Shown in pieces: positions 1-10,332 of a stretch of 29,702 nucleotides of DNA. Position 1 is the first letter of the stretch, and each line of letters starts with the position of its first letter. Made by a program: the position numbers and the translations under genes. The stretch covers positions 118,837 through 148,538 of the forward strand of contig FLMG01003436.1 in NCBI GenBank assembly GCA_900088475.1, given 5' to 3'. Source of the stretch: Hyphochytrium catenoides (lineage: Eukaryota; Sar; Hyphochytriomycetes; Hyphochytriales; Hyphochytriaceae). Below the pieces are notes generated by a model. The model did not search any database. It worked only from the letters and a program-made list of their open reading frames with translations, and was not told the origin of the DNA.

Positions 1-472
1 AAAAGGGTCTCCATAAGTGAGAAGCGGACGCTCTAAGGATAGCACAGAGTGGGGTGGGAGTGAACCACTTCGTCACCTTTTTCAGGTCTAGCGAGATCTT
101 GATAGCGTCTCGTTCCTTGATCTACACAGGAAAGAAGTGAGATTCGCCGGAAGCGGGAAGGCAAAGCTTCGTCAGAGTAATAAGAGAGCTGTAACCACTA
201 AGCAAAGAATAGACCTTGGTTCCTATCAGCGACCGGCAGACGAGGTACCGGGATAACACATAGAAGTGGTCCTCAAGCCAGACGCGAACCTTCACGAAGT
301 CGTACTTCGAGGCGCCACTTTGATTAGAGATCACACCGATTGATGGGTTGAAGACCGGAGATCTATCCTCTGAGTCTCTGGAAGGGCTATTGTTAGAGTC
401 TCCTTGTTCTAGCAAGGGCGGCAGAGCTGACGGGTGGCTTTTGATGTCATCATCTTCACACACGGAGGCCAT
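1..472 (-). CDS. 2-phosphoglycerate kinase-like (LPA1-type) protein, N-terminal part, cut by window edge
   Basis: Start ATG is at 472. Exon 1 is 215-472 (86 codons) and exon 2 is 77-121 (15 codons, beginning IKERDAIKISL), joined in phase 0 across a 93-nt intron (122-214, GTCTAT...TGTAG). A third exon may begin at 32 after a TTAG acceptor and run off the window. The joined protein has a serine/acid-rich leader of about 60 residues, then the segment YDFVKVRVWLEDHFYVLSRY followed by TKIKERDAIKISLDLKK. This resembles the conserved N-terminal region of plant LPA1/2-phosphoglycerate kinase-like proteins, which precedes their P-loop kinase domain. The kinase domain itself would lie left of this window, so activity cannot be judged. 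Plant family members are tied to phytate (inositol phosphate) metabolism, which is family knowledge and not visible here. It is divergent from the PhoD-like gene, with about 650 bp between the two starts. Confidence 0.7.
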
Positions 473-1124
473 GGTTCGGATATCTCTGCTCTCTTGTTGT
501 GCCTAGTGCTTGCGTCTACGTCTCTTAGCCTCCCTGCGCAGAGAAAGCTGGCAACGCCCCTCTCGCCTTTAGGAAATGAGAGCCATCTGGTTGTTGAGGC
601 TACTCATCGCCTCTGGCACGAGCTCTAAGCTCTGACCTCTGTCTATCGAATAGAGCTGCTGATCTGTTCAGTCGTTGTGTCCGACAGTCAATCGGTCAGA
701 GAGAAACGAAGCTTCTCACTCTAATCAGCCTAAATCATGAATAGGACTGCCTTTGTCTATGATATCCGGCGATTTCAAGTATTAGAGGCTGAATAATGAT
801 GATTCTGATGAACAGTTTTTTTGGGCTTTCGGCTTGTTATGGAAAGGGATGAGGATTGAGAGCTGATGACAGAGGCAACACCGACGTCGGACCAGCGCCA
901 GCTACAGGCGCTTTGTTGGGACCGCTGTCCTGCACAGAGAACCTTCTGCTGCCCTCCATCCGCAGACTGTCAAGGGCCGAGGTATAGGACATGTCAAGTC
1001 GTGGATGCCAGGCGTGACAAAGAAGAATTTGCTTGGAGAACACTCCAGGGTTGGGAGGACAGAGGGGATTGAATATTCATCATCGTGGCGGGAGATGCAG
1101 CGGCTTCCCCTTTACTAAGTTTCA
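473..1124. other. Divergent intergenic region between the kinase-like and PhoD-like genes
   Basis: This interval of about 650 bp separates two divergently starting genes and presumably holds both promoters. Short open frames occur on both strands, but none carries a recognisable motif. I see no TATA box, repeat or RNA gene that I can support. Confidence 0.5.
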
Positions 1125-3777
1125 ATGCGTGTGCTACGCGGGCTGCGACTACTAGTTCTAGGCTATGTGCTGACTCTAAAGAGTGCATTATCCCTAAAGA
1201 TCCCGTCCTTCGGACCAGAGGGATCGTGGCTCCTCCTTGTCGGCGATGTTGGAACCTCCCACGCTAGAATCCTCTATGAGGATCTCGCTTCTTACGGAGT
1301 AGAAAGGCAAAGGCAGGAAAAAGTTGTGGTTGAAGTTTACCGTAGCCGACCTCGCGACTCTATCGACGCGACTGCGGCAGCGGTTGATCGCAAAGAAGAG
1401 CCTGAAGAAGAACAAGAGACTCCAGTCCAGACGCTGACAGTCCCGAATACCATCTCTGCACCAAAGGTCATCAAGCTCAAGGGACTAGAGCCTTATACAC
1501 GCTACAGAGTTCGCTTTATCCATCCAAGTACACAGAATGACTCTTCTGTGGGCCTTCATTCCTGGGATCTTGTGAGCTTCAGGACGTTACCTGCGACGAA
1601 CGGAGAATGGCCACTGGTAAAGGTGCTAGCCCTCTCCTGCGACCGCTTCACTCAGGATGGTGATGACTCCTTCTGGGAGGTCCTGCTGAGTAGGGAAAAG
1701 GATAGGTACGGTCTTCTGTGCCTCCCCGAAATTTATCCACCGGAGGAGCGACAAGGCCGTAAGGAGGTCGACCCTTTACTTGTCACAAATTGGGCAAACC
1801 CTCCTCCCTTAAATGACTAGCTGCCTTCAGCGTTGCCCAACACCGTGTTGTTCGATGATACCCATAGCTGGTCCTTCTATACGTTAATCTCTATGTGGTC
1901 TCAAGTCAGCTTGCTCGCCGTGTTACTCTTCCCACTCTTGCACTCCGACTTCTAGTCTCTACCTCTTTTTGACTTCCCCTGGTCTTACTTTAATCTCCCT
2001 ATTGCTATCGCCTCCCTTCTGTCCAAAGGCTCGGTGCTCTCTTTCTAGGCGATGTGATCTATGCTGATGATATCAACTCACGAGATGCTTTGGGCCAGCT
2101 GAAAAGCGTGGATGTACTCCATGAGGAGTTCCGTAAGCTGTATCGCTACGCCCTTGGGAGGCCAGTCATGCAAGAGTTTCTAAGAGAGGTATATATGGGC
2201 GGTGAAATGTCGTGCAATTAGAGATAGAAAGAGGGAGAGAGAAGGATAAAGATGAGAGAGACCTCATAATAGAATCCAGCGAGAGTAACAGGTATCGAGG
2301 TTGGAGCTTGCAAAGCTGGGAAAGGGAGAAGGACAGCATAGTTAGCTTCAGTCCACCATGAGAGGAACTATCTCAGTGGTCGTTTTTTGCTCAACACCGT
2401 CTCTGTCCTTCTTTACCCTGGCAGGGCGCCCATTGGATGATACCGGATGACCACGACATCGTCAATAATCTGGACAGCAGCAGATGGCTTGACAAGAACC
2501 TGACGAACCTTATTGAAGCAGGACGGCGGTGAGAGGCTCGTTGTTTTTCGCGTGGTACTCAGGCCCTCATCGTGCTCAATACCTGGTATCCACGCTGCCC
2601 GTTGTTTACCGTGACATGAACTCACTAGGGCCTATATCGAATATCAGCTCCAGTCTCAGATAGATGTTGCAAAAGACTCGAAGGGAGAAGTGGATTTTAT
2701 GCAGAGCCTGCCTCTTCTCTTTCAGAATAGGCAGATAGGGCAAGTGGGCCTTATTATGCTTGACACACGCTTTCAACGAACCTTCAACTTTGAATCCCAA
2801 GCGCCTCTACTTGGAACGCGGCAATATCAGGAACTGGAGCGGGTTCTGAATGGTTGGATAGAGGAAGAAGGAATACACTCCATCGTCCTCGCCTCCAGTG
2901 TGCCTCTGCTGTTTCACAGTCCTGCAACGGCAATGGTTCCTGCACTAGTGGAGGGAGAGCACTATCCAGGCCATAAGTCTCTCGTCAATGAGACAGTCCG
3001 AGTGCTCGATCTCCTGCTTTCAGTCAAGGAACGCCATCAAAAGGAGATCCTCCTAGTGGCAGGGGACAGCCACCTCTTTGCGGACATACTAGGGTGCAAG
3101 ACAAGCCCACCTTCCGCATCCTTCTCACTCAAAACTGTCATTCAGAGAGCCTTGGGTTGGGCTCTCTCAACCTTGTTAATGACGCCTTCAACAGCACTAG
3201 GTGGGGCCAGGTGCCTGCCATCTCTCATCACAAGTGGAATGACACGAGGATCAACCAGCGTGGGCAGTCCTCATGTCTTCCTCCTTCATTTGGCAACACT
3301 GCGATCATATTGGTTCAGTGGCCTTAACGATGACTGGTCGATGGAGACCAGAAGCTTCTACCTAGGCCGAAATTATGGGTAAGTGTCATGCCGTTTTATG
3401 GAAAGTTGATTGTTCTAATGAGCCTTGCTGACCTCCACCCGCTTCAGGGTTCTGGAGATCCCGCCTAGTGCTAGTAAGGGGTCGAACATAAGATGGAGCG
3501 TTGTCAAGGGTGAGCTTTTGAGTCCAGCGGAGGTGCTATTCGAGGTCAGTAACTCTGGATCAACTTGAGTATCGAAGCTCTTGAGCTAGCTCTTGAGCTA
3601 GACAGGGGCCTTGAGAGAGAGAGGCTGCAGCTAGAGAGATAAGAAGGGACCGCGCTCTTTGACTAACTCGCCCTACTGTTATAGGCGGTTGGGGAGAACT
3701 TGCCTGCCATCTCCCTGACCTTTCTTCTTCTTTTGCTCACTGCGCGGCTAGCAAAGAGCGCTGCGTCGGGCCGTTGA
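1125..3777 (+). CDS. PhoD-like metallophosphatase with signal peptide and C-terminal membrane anchor; apparent frameshift
   Basis: Exons: 1125-1705, 2029-2188, 2425-2528, 2629-3266, 3319-3378, 3448-3544 and 3685-3777. The protein starts with a signal peptide (MRVLRGLRLLVLGYVLTLKS), then a beta-rich Ig/FN3-like region containing GLEPYTRYRVRF, then the PhoD catalytic core. Metal-site motifs are LGDVIYADD, MIPDDHDIVNN and VAGDSHLF. The C-terminus is a hydrophobic segment (about LPAISLTFLLLLLTARL) followed by a short basic tail, suggesting a membrane anchor. PhoD enzymes are metal-dependent phosphodiesterases/alkaline phosphatases acting outside the cytosol. Splice phases fit at all junctions. 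Within exon 4, however, the frame must move by one missing base (or two extra) near 3090 to continue into VQDKPTFRILL, and the small intron 3267-3318 is needed to return to the frame of the family-like ending FYLGRNYG. Length is about 577 residues. A sequencing error, a null allele or an unrecognised splice could explain the shift. Confidence 0.8.
3577..3600. repeat. 12-bp tandem duplication
   Basis: Two perfect copies of gctcttgagcta lie end to end within the last intron of the PhoD-like gene. It is a small local duplication with no evident function. Confidence 0.8.
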
Positions 3778-4382
3778 AGGCGTAGAGTGCCTGCTGGCTC
3801 AGCGTAGAGTGCCGGACTGCAAATGTTGGGGTGAGATGATGGGGGCTTCTGATTCTCTGTCTCAAGGATTGCTTCAAAAATGAAGCATTACTCCATTATT
3901 ATTAGTGAAGCCATACAATACTAGTGTCTCATTATTACCACGCGCACATCCATATCTCCCTTTATCATATCAATCATCACGGCAATCCCCTTCAACCCCT
4001 TCACATCAATAAGCTCCAGAAATGCGACAATATCCGGATAGTACATGGACTGAATGCACGTCTCCCACATACATTAACACCCTCATAAGACAACAGAGGC
4101 CCTCTTACGGCAATTTGTTACGGAATTGAATAGGGCTGCGAATATTAGAGGTAGCCTTCTTCTGGGGTAGCTCTGTATCCTTCCTGATTCTTATGGTGTC
4201 ATGAGCTGTGTCATGGTGATTCGCCAGTTCTGAGCTTCACTTCCACTTCACCGTCAGTCAAAGATCTGGACCATGCTGCAGATCTGGCAAGCGCGCTGCT
4301 GACAGTGCCAGAGTAGAGCTAGAGCTATCGCCTAGCCCAGGCGCCAGCCCCGGATTTTGGAGATTGCACTGAGATCTGGAAA
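3778..4382. other. Intergenic region between PhoD-like and CblC-like genes
   Basis: About 600 bp between two genes on the same strand. It holds a near-direct repeat of gcgtagagtgcc just after the PhoD stop and one short minus-strand open frame (listed separately). Otherwise I see nothing I can name. Confidence 0.5.
3921..4070 (-). CDS. Doubtful small ORF, 49 aa, unrecognised
   Basis: An ATG-to-stop frame of 49 codons lies in the gap between two plus-strand genes. Its translation is balanced and amphipathic, with segments such as YYPDIVAFLELIDV and GIAVMIDMIKGDMDVRVVIM, unlike the leucine/serine-rich noise of the CT-rich introns. I recognise no family. It could be a terminal exon, a remnant or chance. 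No upstream exon with matching phase was found. Confidence 0.2.
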   Translation of the reverse strand: MWETCIQSMYYPDIVAFLELIDVKGLKGIAVMIDMIKGDMDVRVVIMRH

Positions 4383-6487
4383 ATGGGTGCGCGACACCGC
4401 CGTCACTGGAAAGATTTGGCTTATGAAGTGGAGAGAAGGCTGAGACCCAGGTAGGACGTCTCTGAAGGAAGTTATTGCAGCAATCTTGATGGGAACGTTG
4501 CTTGCCATGTTTCTCTCCCATTCTTTTCGTCCCCCGCTCCCGATATGATGTCTATTCAAGCGGGCTGGATATCGTGGCGCCACTCTCCCTCTCGTGGTAC
4601 AATGAGGCAGTCCCCGAACACCTCCACCTGCCCGCCTTCAAAGGCTGTTCAGACCCTTTGATCTTGCTCATCGGCAACTCCAGAGCCATCTGGGATCCCT
4701 TTGTAGAGAACTTGAGACAAGTAATGACACCTTATGCTGTACTCTATGTAACCTTGTAGTTAAGGGCAGAAACTCCAACACCGCCCATAGATCTTTCACT
4801 CAAACCTTCTCGTCAGTGCCTTATCTCTCCCTTCCTTCTTTTTAGGGCTCTCCCTCTCTCTGCCACCCTCGCTGTCTCGCTTCACATCCTCTAATCCTCT
4901 CGCTCTCTTCTCTCTCTCGATCTTGCTTCCTCTTCTCTCTCTCGATCTTTCTTCTTCTTCTTCTCTCTCTCTCACATACACACACACTCTCCCCCGTCTT
5001 TTGGTCTCTATCTACCTATCTAAATATCTATCTGTCTATCTATCTAACTATCTATCTCCTCTCTCTCTTGACTTATCTAGTCTCTCCATGAGGTTCTCAG
5101 CCTTCCCATGGCTCTTGTACATCCTATCCACTTCGCTCCCCAGGTCGTTGTCGCAAAATTTCTAATGTCTCTTTCACTATCAGAATGGGAAGGTGCCAAA
5201 GGACCCAGTGAACTGCTACGTTCGAGACCAGGTTCTCTCGGCAACGAGGGACCTCCCTCCCTTGAACGCGGAGCAGGAAGAAGATGAAGCCCTGAAAGAG
5301 CTAGAGGTTGGAAGCAGGGGCACCTTTTCCTCTAGTCTCATGTCCCTCTCTTCGCTTGGGGCCTCTCCCTGTCTTCCAATGGCCCTAAGCCTAGTCAACT
5401 CCTCACCTCGGGAGGCCTGGGAGCGCTCCTGCTACTATTCCGTCCAAAAGCCTCTTACTGATGCTCGATTCTTTGCGCTCCTTATGCAGTTATCCTTCTA
5501 CTGGTCACAAGATTGTGAACCTGGCAAGCTGATCGCGATACAGAGAATGGCACACATCGCGGGCATCGCCTTCCTCGACGAAGTACTACCCCTACTTTAA
5601 ACTGTCTGCCTGTCTGTTGCTTCAAAAATGCTGTCATTGAAGTTCGTCTCTATTTCCTTACGATTCTCCCTTGTCGTGTCCGCTGACCGTGCTTGGCATT
5701 CAAAACTCCATCATATCGATTGTGGGGCCTAATGTCTTGAGTAGGTAACTCACCTCTGCATCCACCCTGAGTACGGGCCGTGGGTGTCCCTGAGGGCTGC
5801 AGTTGTCATCAATGTTCCTGGACCGCCAGAAAAGCCTCTAGAACCTAGGAATCCAATGGATCAACAGACAGTAGAAAGAATCGCGGAGCTCTCCCGAAAA
5901 GCTATGGCAGCAGGTAAGCTTTCTGATCGCTTTCTATCTCTGTCTTCTGTCTGTCGCTGTTGATGACATTTACAGTCCGCATTAATGTTTCTCTGGTGTC
6001 ATTGACCTGCAATCTGCCTCCAATGCCCTTTGTTTTCCTCCGTGTATTCACCTCAGAGTATAGGCCAGGGCGTATAGACCCGGTGGCACTGAGCGATTCA
6101 ATGAAAGGAATGCTTCAACGCTGGCAGCTATGGATTGCAGCTCGAGTCGGCATCGCTCCAGGTCATCCCGCTATGTATTGCGACAACCAAATTCTCTATC
6201 ATTACTGCAATCATGATGGCAGCACCATTGGTACGTCAACCATATCTTCTACTTTATACCAGATTGCATCCATGCTGGACACATCTACCTTCCGGCGCCG
6301 TAACGTCGCGTCCGCCTAGCAAAACAATAGATTCCACCTTCTGCATGTGCCGTTATTCGACCTCGAAAATGTCTGGGCTGCAATCGAAGACTGCAGATAC
6401 TTGTCCGTCTGGAAGAAGGCCGAACCTGTCTTAAGCATTCCTACGGTCTCCCTATCTGTAGTCACGGTCATCCTGTCCATCTCTTAG
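4383..6487 (+). CDS. CblC/MMACHC-like cobalamin-processing protein
   Basis: Seven exons: 4383-4450, 4561-4720, 5184-5306, 5415-5582, 5745-5913, 6057-6234 and 6331-6487, giving 340 residues with all phases consistent. Family-like stretches in order are GLDIVAPLSLSWYNEA, ILLIGNSRAIWDPF, NGKVPKDPVNCYVRD, AIQRMAHIAGIAFLDE and LCIHPEYGPWVSLRAAVVI. These match the pattern of MMACHC (CblC), a cytosolic flavin- and glutathione-using protein that removes the upper ligand of cobalamin before it is passed to B12 enzymes. Exon 1 is short (22 codons), and its AG end joins precisely to the C at 4561. The 463-nt intron 4721-5183 is highly CT-rich. Intron 5307-5414 is a multiple of three and has no stop, so it could be retained. 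The last 17 codons look hydrophobic and non-conserved. The true C-terminus may differ, or the frame may splice into the next gene (see findings). Confidence 0.78.
4820..5057 (+). repeat. CT-rich low-complexity tract with TCTA microsatellite
   Basis: Most of intron 4721-5183 is strongly pyrimidine-rich on the sense strand. Positions 5005-5057 form an imperfect TCTA/TCTG tetranucleotide array. Long open frames here on either strand are products of base bias, not genes. Confidence 0.85.
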
Positions 6488-6645
6488 GTCTCATATTCAC
6501 CCTCCCCTAACCTTAATCTCCATTCTTTTGTGCTGGCTCTCTCCCCAAAGATATCCTTGAAGAGCTGGTAGCAAAGCCTTACCTCCCGCCTACGATATCC
6601 TTGCTGCAACATCCCGGCAAAGAGGTGATCAGGACGAGAGAAACA

Positions 6646-8528
6646 ATGCTCTCCGTACTTAGGCGCTTAGCTAAAAAGGCAGAAGGCAGGAGAACAGCAC
6701 TGCTTCTTTCCGGCGGCCTTGATACCTCAATTGTTGCCGAAGCGAAGGAGGATCCTTATGCGGATGGTCCTAGGTAAGCCTTCACCCTCGCCATCTCACT
6801 TTTCCATCGACAAACTTGTCGAGTCTCTGGACGTTTGCGATACCAACTCATTGCAGAAAGCTGCCAAGTAGTAATTGCAGCCGACATCCAATCTCCAAAC
6901 TTTCTTATGTGACGAGCAAGTGTCTCAGCTAAAGGAGCTCGGCCATCTCTCGGTCTATTCTCTTACCTCTCTTGCCCCTATTCTGCTACTCCTCTTACCA
7001 TGATAACTGGCAGGATGGTCAACTTTGAAGAGTTTTTCACGGTTCGAGCTCACGTTTCGGGCACAGACGAGCCCTATGCATGCAGAATTGCAGAGAGACT
7101 TAAAACCAAGCATACCGTCATTTCTATCTCTATAGAAGAGCTTATTTCTTCATCACTCCAGCTCCTCATCTCCGCTCTGGTCTCTTTCGATCCTATGGAG
7201 CTGAGGAACAGCCTTGTCGTTGCTAGATCTATGCAAGAGGCAGCATCTAAGGGCTATGAGTGTATATTCACGGGAGATGCGGCGGACGAGCTCTTCGGTG
7301 GTACGCTGCTATTGCTCGATAACGCTACGTTCCCGCTGGGCCTTCACTGTAGATACGACTCCTCATTGCTATAGACTTCTTGTACCCTAGGTTCCGCGCA
7401 AGTGGCCTGCTGGCCATCACCGAAAGTTATATCTCTGTGGCACTCAACCTATGTCTCTGTTCATAGGTTACAGCTTCACTCAGGGCCTTTCGGAGGAGAA
7501 GTTCAAATCCTATCAGCTCCATCTATCTCGTATCATGCAGTTCTCGGCTCCTAGAATAGGAGAGAAGCTAGGACTGGAAGTCCTATGTCCTTTCAAAGAA
7601 CCGGAGATGATTGATCTAGCGCTAGCGCTCGAGAAAGAGCACCTAGTAGGAAAGCGCTTCCCCATCGATGACGGTACTTGCTCATCCCTGTCTGAATGCT
7701 ACTTTCCATTTCCATCCCTGACCTGGTAACCAGTACTCCTGGTTTCGCTGTGGTGACATACGCTTTTAAGTGTCTCCTGAGTTTTCAAAGGAGCTACAGA
7801 CTGCACTTATGTTCCCGGCTTCAAGAACGTGCCCTTCGCTCACTGTTATGTGTCTCTCGCTTTTTTTTCTGCTTTTCCAGGAAGGACTCATGGCAAGCTC
7901 ATTCTTCGCTTAGCATTCCCTGAAGCCTCTTCTCAATGGAGAGGGAAGGATCCCATGGAAGTTGGAGCGGGGACCACTGAATTGAGGAATGGTTACTTCG
8001 AGAACTGGATGGAAGAGCGGGAGTTCAAAGAAAGGCAACGAGAGATCATGAAAGAGCAGTCTGTCTACATGCGAGATAAAGAACACCTCTTCTTCTTCCA
8101 GGAGTTTTTAAAAACCTTTGGCGCACTTGATAAGGTAAGAAGGGCCAAGAGTGATGAGAAAGAACAAGCAGGGGCAGAAAGGAGCAATGTTAGGCTTGAA
8201 GAAACTGTCAATGACAGCTCGAATGAGAGAAGGGGCCGGATGAGAAGGTGAAGAGAGGAAGACGAGAGGAATAATGATGTCCGTGCCCAGTCGCTGTTCT
8301 CACGCTAGGCGTACTCAGGTGCCACGTGGTAGAACTGGCCAAGATCCCTGTCCTGGCTGTGGTTTCGACTTATCCTCTCCGGAACAGGACTTCTGCACCC
8401 TCTGTGGACATTATCCTGCTAAAGTAACTGAAAAGAGCAGTGAATATGCCCGAGAGCAGTTCAGAACCTTTCTCGAGGAAAAGCAAGTGCTCCTTGAAGA
8501 AGTAGGAGAGGGAAAAGTCACGCTCTAG
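6646..8528 (+). CDS. Asparagine-synthase-like PP-loop ATPase with C-terminal zinc ribbon, no glutaminase domain
   Basis: Exons 6646-6773, 7014-7300, 7467-7673, 7881-8134 and 8319-8528 give 361 residues in consistent phase. The PP-loop LLLSGGLDTS (residues 19-28) and the synthetase signature GDAADELFGGYS (about 129-140) identify the asparagine synthase C-terminal domain, which adenylates a carboxylate and transfers ammonia. Residues 303-321 carry CPGC...CTLC, a four-cysteine zinc ribbon followed by GHYP. There is no N-terminal Ntn glutaminase domain with catalytic Cys2, so the enzyme would need free ammonia or a partner, and its substrate may not be aspartate. From memory, this short, zinc-ribbon-tailed layout is commoner in archaea and bacteria than in eukaryotes. 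The start is uncertain: 95 nt upstream of the ATG stay open in frame and read like protein (YLPPTISLLQHPGKEV). It lies 158 bp after the CblC-like stop. Confidence 0.82.
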
Positions 8529-8639
8529 TCTCCGCTGGCTCTTCTCTTGCTTTTTGTAAGGGTAGAGATGACCGATCGGAGACATCAGGAGCGCTCAGAC
8601 AGAGGGGGCGAAGGAAAGAAGATCGCGGAGACTTGTCCT

Positions 8640-10332
8640 TTAAAGCAGGACGTGTGAATGCTTCTTCCAAAACTCGTCACCGATCAGATCTACGTGAAGG
8701 ACCTCCAGCGTGGTCTTAGGTTTCTTCTTTTTCTTCAGCTTCTTAGCTGGTCGGTTGGCGGATGGGCTTTGTTCTTTCTCTGAAATGGTATGCATGTTGA
8801 TTTCATCTTCGACTCCTTTGGTGGCCACCCCATCAATGAGTGTGCTTTCCTTGTTCTCTTGCTCCGTCTCCTCTTTGTCTTCCTCCTCCAGTTCCTCTTC
8901 TATGAGCCTAATAGGAATTGACCCCTTCCGGTCAACCTCTGGCATGAAGTTGTAGTTCATCGCAAACCGAGAGAAAAGGAGCTCGTGCTTTTCTTTCGAG
9001 ACCGTCGTCCGAAGCTGAGCCTCCGCCTCTTTGGGAGAAAGATGGCCTGTAGAGCAGGACAGAGTCTTAGGCTTGTTCCTCAGGAAGTAGTTTATAGACC
9101 TTTAATATCAGGAGCATGGATCAACATGAGAAGAGACAGCGGGCAACGTGCTGACCTCAGGGGTAGAGAGTGAGCGGAAAGAACATAAAGCGGACGGGGC
9201 AGAGTGCAGAAGTGATGCAGTTTCCTGGAAGGGCGTATAGTAACCGGAGCGGAAGAGCTCATTCTGTAAGAGAGACTGGAGAAGAGCGATGCGATGGTTA
9301 TGCAGATGGCAGCTAGCCTTACCCATTGTTACTAGCGCCCAAAAGCAAGTATTATAGAGGTTGTTGATGTGGCAGTCCGCTTGCCTCCAGCTGAAATAGT
9401 CTCTAACGCACTTAACGGCAATGTGAAAACGCAAACCTTGTGAGACCAAAGGTATGGCCTTTCTTCTGGCCCCCATTCACACTTTCCCGGCCCCATTCAC
9501 ACTTTCCCGCTCGCACGGTAGAAGTATTGCCGGTGCCTCTCTAGTCGCTCGTCTTTTATGGATGTTTCTTTCTTCATTGCTCCCTTTACTTACTCTCTGT
9601 CTTCCATGTTCGGCATGCTCTATCTAAAATCCTTTAGCTGGAGACATACCTTCTCATTGGGATAGCAGACGACTCTTCCATCAAAGCTCGGTGGGTACAT
9701 CAGGGCGGTCTCAGGGAAGAAAGATCCCCAGTAGTAGACGTACCAGGAAGTGAAGATGGAGACGAATGTAGAACATATCTTGGAGGCGCGGCGGTTGTAC
9801 AGAGTCGAGCCCTTTCGCAGTAGGAAGCTGTACTCGTCGCTCTGTCCGTAAGCCATCATCACGTCTGTGAATTCTAACATAACCCCCAAGGCCGCCTAGG
9901 TATAGGGAGCAGAAGCATGAGGAGCGCTTTTGGTCAAAGAAGGCTCTAGGCTGAGTTGAAGGATAACAGGTCCAACGGGTGTGGAGTGAGCAATAGAGTT
10001 AGAGTACCACTTCATCAGTAGGGGAACATTGCTGTGGCGCTTGCGCTATTAACGTAAGCAGCAGGAAGAGTAATCATTGTATCTGGTTGACCTTGTTCAT
10101 AAGCTTTATGGCACGAGGATCATTAGGTTTTGCGAAGGAATGTGCTTCAGAGAACCTAGTACGACGAAGAGAGGTCTAACGTTAACGCGCTAGTCAAGAG
10201 AATCAAGGGGTCTATGACATGGTCCTACTTATGGAAGCCCCGACCATCCAGCCTGACAACAAGCCAAGTGTCCGGTAGGAGTGAGTCATCTTGTTCAAAC
10301 TTTCTCACGTATTGGAACCGGGAGTTTGCCAT
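8640..10332 (-). CDS. THG1: tRNA(His) guanylyltransferase
   Basis: Minus-strand exons 10229-10332, 10092-10155, 9650-9895, 9323-9410 and 8640-9046 give 302 residues with matching phases. The enzyme adds the G-1 residue to tRNA-His in the 3'-5' direction. Catalytic metal-binding residues sit at the positions usual for the human enzyme: D29 in RLDGRGFH and D76/E77 in YGQSDEYSF. Further conserved stretches are [43 protein letters not shown] and DRKGSIPIR. The C-terminal part has an acidic run and then a basic run (KKLKKKKK) inserted before the conserved end VDLIGDEFW. The first donor is GTAGGA. The fourth intron (9047-9322) contains a misleading open frame that mimics a family segment. Translation starts at [12 protein letters not shown], the usual N-terminus. 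The gene is divergent from GPI8. Confidence 0.93.
9471..9510. repeat. 20-bp tandem duplication in THG1 intron 3
   Basis: The segment ccccattcacactttcccg occurs at 9471-9489 and again at 9491-9509, a perfect two-copy direct repeat with a 20-bp period. It lies inside the intron 9411-9649, so it does not affect the protein. Confidence 0.85.

Noticed and set aside
434-628. Plus-strand open frame of 64 codons
   Set aside because: It begins with GTG, partly overlaps the first exon of the minus-strand kinase-like gene and carries no motif.
5307-5414. Reading 5184-5582 of the CblC-like gene as one continuous exon
   Set aside because: The middle part is Ser/Leu-rich and family-unlike, and the GT...AG pair of 108 nt joins ELE to AWERSCYYS cleanly. 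Intron preferred, though retention is not excluded.
7674-7880. Open frames crossing the asparagine-synthase intron (for example at 7696-7923)
   Set aside because: They are intronic. Phase and the GKLILRLAF continuation fix the exon at 7881.
9108-9476. Minus-strand frame continuing past THG1 exon 4 with [12 protein letters not shown], resembling a THG1 segment
   Set aside because: The real continuation is the exon starting at 9046, which carries the family motif [13 protein letters not shown] and fits the phase of the GTAAGG donor. The resemblance is coincidental intron sequence.
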